From Buddleja alternifolia (taxonomy: Eukaryota > Streptophyta > Magnoliopsida > Lamiales > Scrophulariaceae), in the NCBI GenBank assembly GCA_019426215.1, contig CM033408.1, forward strand, positions 24,531,953 through 24,595,952: a stretch of DNA of 64,000 bases, written 5' to 3'. Positions 58,484 through 64,000 of the stretch are shown here, piece by piece; position 1 is the stretch's first letter, and every line of letters begins with the position of its first letter. The notes under the pieces were generated by a model. The model made no database searches and had not been told where the DNA came from. It saw only the letters and a program-made list of their open reading frames with translations. The position numbers and the translations under genes are program-made.

Positions 58484-61400
58484 AATCAAAGAGCTTGTTT
58501 TGATTATCGACAAGATAAGGAGAAACTAAATTGTTAGAGTTTGTTAATAACTAAAGCCAATTTACTCAAGAATATTGAATTATCTTTGCAGCGAGGATCA
58601 AATTATAAAATCAAAGCGGATAAAATTCCTTAAACTAGAATCTCACCATCTATTGAATTCTTCTATTTGATTAATTTTGCATCCCTTGATTTTGGTAGTT
58701 TCTGTTATTTGTTTTAATTTTTAGTTTAATTAATCATCAAAAATCCCCTCCCCCTTTTTATTTTAATTTCGTATTTTGAGAATTAATCTTAACTAATCCC
58801 TATGGAATCGACATTGCTCACTACTTTCTATAAATTTAAGAGTAGGAATTATTTTTGTGGGTTCAACACATAACAACTTGGTTGTTCGTTTATGAATTTT
58901 CCCTAAAAAGTGGTTTGCATATTCGTTTTCTTAGATTTAATTTTCATGCATGTCAAAATATCATTTGTTTTTAATTTTCTGTTAAATTATTTTCTAATAT
59001 GTTGCACTTATATGATGTGTGTGAGTATGCATACATATTCACATCCATAATTGATCAAGAAAAGTTATTAACATAGTGGCTTGATGGATGACATGAAAAC
59101 TTGTGAATTTGAAAAGCTATTAAATATGTTTTTGAAAAAATATAGAATACAATTTTCCTAAATTATTGGATATACTATGAATACAATTGTTGGGTAACTT
59201 GCTAATTCCTTTTTGCGCAAATTATTGGTTGGGCAAATGGTGTTGGGATCCAGATAGTCATGCGTAGGATTGGAGGTGGAGTGGGAGGAATTGAGAAGGA
59301 AAAAAAGACTAAAAGGGAGAAAAAAGAGAAAGAAAAAGTAAATTAGTACAAGTGTATTATTTGGGTAGAATATTTGACAGATTATATGGCACTTAATATG
59401 ACTTATGTCTTTATTTATACTAAATATGTAATTCTATTAAACCATTTATATTTTAGTAAATTATAAACTTCATTAATTCATTCTCTTTAATTACCAAAAG
59501 TTGGTATGTTGTTTATAATTTGGCAAGAGTTCAATACACTAATCACTACACTTAGATTTATTGGTTGAAAAGTTCATACCCAAAAATACACCCTAATTAC
59601 CAACTTGCTTGCTTGCTGGGATCTTGAAGTCTTCGTCTTTATGCATGCATTCAAAGTCTCTTTTATATGCTGTGTGGAAGTCTAAAAATTGTCTTTTTTT
59701 TTGTTTAATTTGAATGAGCAGTACAATTCAAATCTAATTGCTTAATTAAAAGCTGACATAAAGACGGAGTATGCAGCGCTGGAACAGATAACGTTGTTTC
59801 CTTGATTGTAGCCGACCTTGTCACAGCGTCGCCTTAACAGTTATTGCCACAACACGAAATTCCTTGAAACCTCTGATTAGAACCTTCGTGTCGCAACGAT
59901 GGAACAGTGGACACCATGTCACTAAGTATGCAATAGCTTGACTTCTTCCCATTTCGGCCCCAATACCTTCATTTTTCGTCGCTTACGCTCAGTTTCTCTA
60001 CTATCCTACATCACAACGATAATGGCGATCAAATCATAATGTGTGATGATATCAATAAAAAAAACAATCAAATCAAAGTAAATCGACACATCAAACAATG
60101 TAAAATCTATACCTATCTCCTCTTTTAATCAAAGAGCTTGTTTTGATTATCGACAAGATAAGGAGAAATTAAGTTGTTAGAGTTTGTTAATAACTAAAGC
60201 CAATTTACTCAAGAATATTGAATTATCTTTGCATCGAGGATCAAATTATAAAATCAAAGCGGATAAAATTCTTTGAACTAGAATCTCACCATCTATTGAA
60301 TTCTTCTATTTGATTAATTTTGCATCCTTTGATTTTGGTAGTTTCTGTTATTTGCTTTAATTTTTAGTTTAATTAATCATCAAAAATCCCCTCCCCTTTT
60401 TTATTTTAATTTCGTATTTTGAGAATTAATCTGCACCAATCCCTAAGGAATTGACACTACTCACTATTTTCTATAAATTTAGGATTAGGAATTATTTTTG
60501 TGGGTTCAAAACATAACAACTTGGTTGTTCTTTTATGAATTTTCCCTAAAAAGTGGTTTGCATATTCGTTTTCTTAGATTTAATTCTCATGCATGTCAGA
60601 ATATTATTTGTTTTTAATTTTCTATTAAATTATTTCCTAATATGTTGCACTTATATGATGTGTGTTAGTATGCATACATATTCACATCCATAATTGATCA
60701 AGAAAAGTTATTAACATAGTGGCTTGACGGATGACGTGAAAACTTGTAAATTTGAAAAGCTATTAAATATGTTTCTGAAAAAATATAGAATACAATTTTC
60801 CTAAATTATTGGATATACTACGAATAAAATTGTTGGGTAACTTTCTAATTCCTTTTTGCGCAAATTATTGGTTGGGCAAATGGTGTTGGGATCCATAAAG
60901 TCATGCGTAGGATTGGGGGTGGAGTGGGAGGAATTGAGAAGGAAAAAAAGACGAAAAGGGAGAAAAAAGAGAAAGAAAAAGTAAATTAGTACAAGTGTAT
61001 TATTTGGATAGAACAATTGACAAATTATATGGCACTTAATATGACTTATGTCTTTATTTATACTAAATATATAATTCTATTAAACCATTTATATTTTAGT
61101 AAATTATAAACTTCATTAATTCATTCTCTTTAATTACCAAAAGTTGGTATGTTGTTTATAATTTGACAAGAGGTCAATACACTATCACTACACTTAGATT
61201 TATTGGTTGAAAAGTTCGTACCAAAAAATACACCCTAATTACCGACTTGCTTGCTTGCTCGGATCTTGGAGTCTTCGTCTTCATGCACTCAATCAAAGTC
61301 TCTTTTATATGCTGTGTGGAAGTCTAAAAATTGTCATTTTTTTTTAATTTGAATGAACAGTACAATTCAAATCTAATTGCTTAATTAAAAGTTGACATAC

Positions 61401-61764
61401 ATACGGACTATGCGGTGCTGGAACAGATAATGTTGCAACCTTGATTGTAGCCGACCTTGGCATAGCGTCGCCTTAACAGTTATTGCCACAACACGAAGTT
61501 CCTTGAAACCTCTGATTAGAACCTTCGTGTCGCAACGGTGGAACAGTGGACACCACTACACTAAGTATGCAATAGTTTGACTTCTTCCCATTTCGACCCC
61601 AATAACTTCATTTTTCATAGCTTACGCTCAGTTTCTCTATCATCCTACATCACAACGATAATGGCTATCAAATCATAATGTGCGATGATATCAATAAAAA
61701 AACAATCAAATCAAAGTAAATCGACACATCAAACAATGTAAAATCTATACCTATCTCCTCTTTT
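58484..61764. repeat. 1.64-kb tandem duplication
   Basis: Unit 1 is 58484-60126 and unit 2 is 60127-61764; they are directly adjacent, in the same orientation, with scattered substitutions and short indels (a few percent by eye). Both start AATCAAAGAGCTTGTTTTG and end CTATCTCCTCTTTTA. Neither contains a plausible gene. One segment (from about 58790) has an LTR-like CCCTATGGAATCGACATTG. Confidence 0.9.
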
Positions 61765-62075
61765 AGAGGTACGTAGACAATTTGACTCTTCAAGTCCGGT
61801 CATTAGTTGTCTATAACGTGTACAAAACAAACATAGTAATTGACCAACATCACATCAATATTGCTTCTAGGAGGAGTTGTCGCCAGAAGACAAATATACC
61901 ATGTTATTCGAGAGATGAATTTTGGGAGCATCGATATGCATATTCGAGTGTGTTTCACAGATGTGCCATATGAAAACTTCAAATCCAGACATGGTATCGT
62001 CCAAATATAAATCACAATGTGAGTGAACTACACTTATTATGACCAAATTAGATTTGAAACAAAAAAATTCATGAT
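61765..62075. other. Intergenic, nothing recognised
   Basis: Overlapping ORFs of 63-85 codons on both strands, none with a motif I know. Confidence 0.5.
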
Positions 62076-62340
62076 TAGGGGTGTACATAAACCCGCACAA
62101 CCCGCCCGAACAGTTCAAACCCAACCGACTCGCCCGAAAACTGTCAATTGATAATTTTTAAATAATAGTAGTAGTTTGAAAATGTTGAAACCCGCCACTT
62201 CGGGTCAGATAATGTGTGTAATAATTGCAACTCGCCTAACCTACAATCAGACCACTAATTATATACGCGCATATATATAATATACACATATATAAGTAAA
62301 TATATATATATATAGGTAAATATTAACACCAAACTTCGAA

Positions 62341-62766
62341 TATTTTTTTTAATTACAAATGAAGGGGTAAACCCTAGGGAGTTAGTTTAAAGAGTCCGAA
62401 CTAAGCATCACACTTTGTGGCCATTTGATGCGAGTATATCTTGTTCACAAGCATGCATGATTGACTCATCGGGAGTCATGATGATTTCAAGTTGTTGATC
62501 TTTGGCGGATTTGGCCAGAACTTCGCAACCTTGTTGCCTTCTCTCGGGATATGTTGAATAGCAATATGCCAATGCCTCCCCCCCCATTAACTCTCAAATA
62601 AGGAGAATGATATCAAAATGGCGATGCGCGAATGAAGCTTCATCTATGCTCCTATAGGCGTCTAAGCAATCCTTCTCAAAAATGACTTTGTCTAGCTTCA
62701 TATCTCATGCAGTTTGAAATCCAACCAAAATGGCAATTAACTGGGTTCCGAGAGGAGAATTGTGGC
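62341..62766 (-). pseudogene. LINE 3' fragment with RNase H remnant
   Basis: A 426-bp insert with 14-bp duplications CACCAAACTTYGAA (62327-62340, 62767-62780) and a T-run at its left end, so the - strand is sense. Translation shows an RNase H-like end (WHIAIQHIPREGNKVA, about 62530-62580), then a frame change. Truncated at its 5' end, as is usual for LINEs. Confidence 0.75.
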
Positions 62767-63135
62767 CACCAAACTTTGAAGACAATATATACATATATAT
62801 TTTCTCACAAGATTGATTTTATTCATATTCATGTAATACAATTTATTTTTTATTTGGTAGGCAAATTGAATATCTTGTTTCAAACGTTTGGTTTTTTTTG
62901 ATTTGATCAAAAGTTTCGTTTTTCTAATTAACAAAAAACATACATATATTCATAAATTTATGATAGTTTTATATAACAATTTAGTTGTAATATTGAAGAG
63001 TTTTCTCTCGTTGGAAAATCATAATAATATGACTTTTGTTTAGTAGCACCACTTGTTCTTGTATTTGTCACCTACCCAATTTATTTTTTTTAGTTAAATC
63101 TATAATAACAAATATGTTCTCTAGTTTCTTACTTA

Positions 63136-63518
63136 GGAAGTGTTTGCAAACTCTAAACAAAAGCACTTTTGAGTTTTTAGCTAAAAATAAGCAATTTTGC
63201 AGTGTTTGCAAATCCTGTTTTGCTTCTAATTCTCTAAAATTAAGCTCCTAGAAGATAAAAACTTTAAACTGGGTAGGAGGTGCTTTTACAATTCCTACAA
63301 TTAAAATAAATTTTTTATGATAATTTTATCCTTGAAAATATTATACTTTTTGAAAAAAGCTAATTTATAATTACTTTTATTTACAAACACACTGTGCAAC
63401 TTTTTTCTACTTTTTGCCTGTGTTTGCAAACACTACCCACTTCTACTTCTCAAGTGATTCGACTTTATTTTCACTTAAAAACACCTCTTCATAAGTGGTA
63501 GAGTTTGCAAACACTCCC
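63136..63518. mobile_element. PIF/Harbinger (Tourist-like) MITE
   Basis: GGAAGTGTTTGCAAACTC at the left and, in reverse complement, GGGAGTGTTTGCAAACTC at the right, flanked by TTA (63133-63135, 63519-63521). Repeated GTTTGCAAA motifs lie inside. The related hAT at 16905-17698 lacks this insert at the matching place. Confidence 0.85.
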
Positions 63519-63718
63519 TTAATAGTATAGCTACATATAAGTTATAATAACTATAATTCGCTAACCGCTCGCTACATACATTAAACCCGAACCATTCAAT
63601 TTGCAAAGATAATTATGTAATTCCCGTTTGATATTTTGTCAAACCACACAAATCGGGTCAGGTTAAATTTTTTCTACAAAACTGTGGGAACCCGACTGCA
63701 GACACCCCTAGTGATGAT

Positions 63719-64000
63719 ATATAATTGAGGCGGCATAGGAAGATACTTGGTGGGTAGCGGAGTCCAATTTCCATTGAACATCCACCACACAAAGTGTTAA
63801 GACATGATAAAATATATATATTTTAATAGACCCTACACATATTTTAATACTATGTGGTGAATATTTATCGGGAGTTGAACTATCGGTACCCACCAACTAT
63901 AAGCCGACGGCACCACCATCATCATCAATTCATTATCTATCCGAAGATACCACAAAAGCCACAAACTTAACCCATTAGTCTTGTAACTAATCCACAATGC
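63719..64000. other. Intergenic, nothing recognised
   Basis: No ORF or element end is supported. A (CAT)n-like run (CACCATCATCATCA) sits at about 63914. Confidence 0.5.

Larger units (their letters stand above)
62076..63710. mobile_element. hAT element related to 16905-17698, with nested insertions
   Basis: TAGGGGTGTACA at the left and GACACCCCTA at the right. Flanks TTCATGAT and GTGATGAT match at 6 of 8. It shares subterminal CCCGCC/CGGGT motifs and interior blocks (GATTTTATTCATATT) with the hAT at 16905. It is enlarged by a LINE fragment and a Harbinger MITE. Confidence 0.8.

Overview
The window looks like nuclear DNA of a flowering plant, almost certainly a eudicot. It is AT-rich, holds two intron-containing genes of families found in plants, and is otherwise filled with plant transposable elements: Copia, Gypsy, LINE, SINE, hAT, Mutator-like, CACTA and PIF/Harbinger types. 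Species cannot be told from sequence alone.

Layout. 1-5799 is the 3' part of a Sirevirus-type Copia element on the + strand: a decayed envelope-like ORF with two intact introns, then the 3' LTR. It appears to sit inside the integrase of a Gypsy chromovirus lying on the - strand (about 5800-11836). 12047-22608 is a run of non-autonomous elements: a hAT (12047-12826), a 1.8-kb Mutator-like element built on seven ~190-bp repeats (13417-15193), a non-coding LTR element with a nested hAT (16708-20113), a TRIM-like element, another hAT and two inverted-repeat MITEs. 22609-37296 is AT-rich intergenic DNA with SINEs, a CACTA MITE, Mutator-like MITEs and microsatellites; I found no gene there.

Host genes. 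On the + strand, 37397-41355 encodes a secreted X8-domain protein with a probable GPI anchor and a Thr/Pro/Asn-rich spacer (four coding exons, 402 aa). On the - strand, 50056-53488 encodes a nuclear envelope-associated coiled-coil protein of the NEAP family (five coding exons, 343 aa, C-terminal membrane anchor). The genes converge. Between their stop codons lies a 7.6-kb Reina-type Gypsy element (42209-49816, target duplication AAGGT), whose 3' LTR was later hit by a Mutator-like MITE that was itself hit by a hAT element. Without the insertion the stop codons would be about 1.1 kb apart.

53489-64000 holds the upstream region of the NEAP gene, more MITEs and SINEs, a retroposed transcript tail with a 17-bp target duplication, a 1.64-kb tandem duplication, and a hAT element with LINE and Harbinger insertions inside it. 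The window shows no novel multi-gene system. Its main interest is the readable order of nested insertions, the spliced envelope-like ORF, and two well-resolved genes with unusual details: a coding minisatellite and a GC-AG intron. All positions, exon joints and target duplications were read by eye from the sequence.
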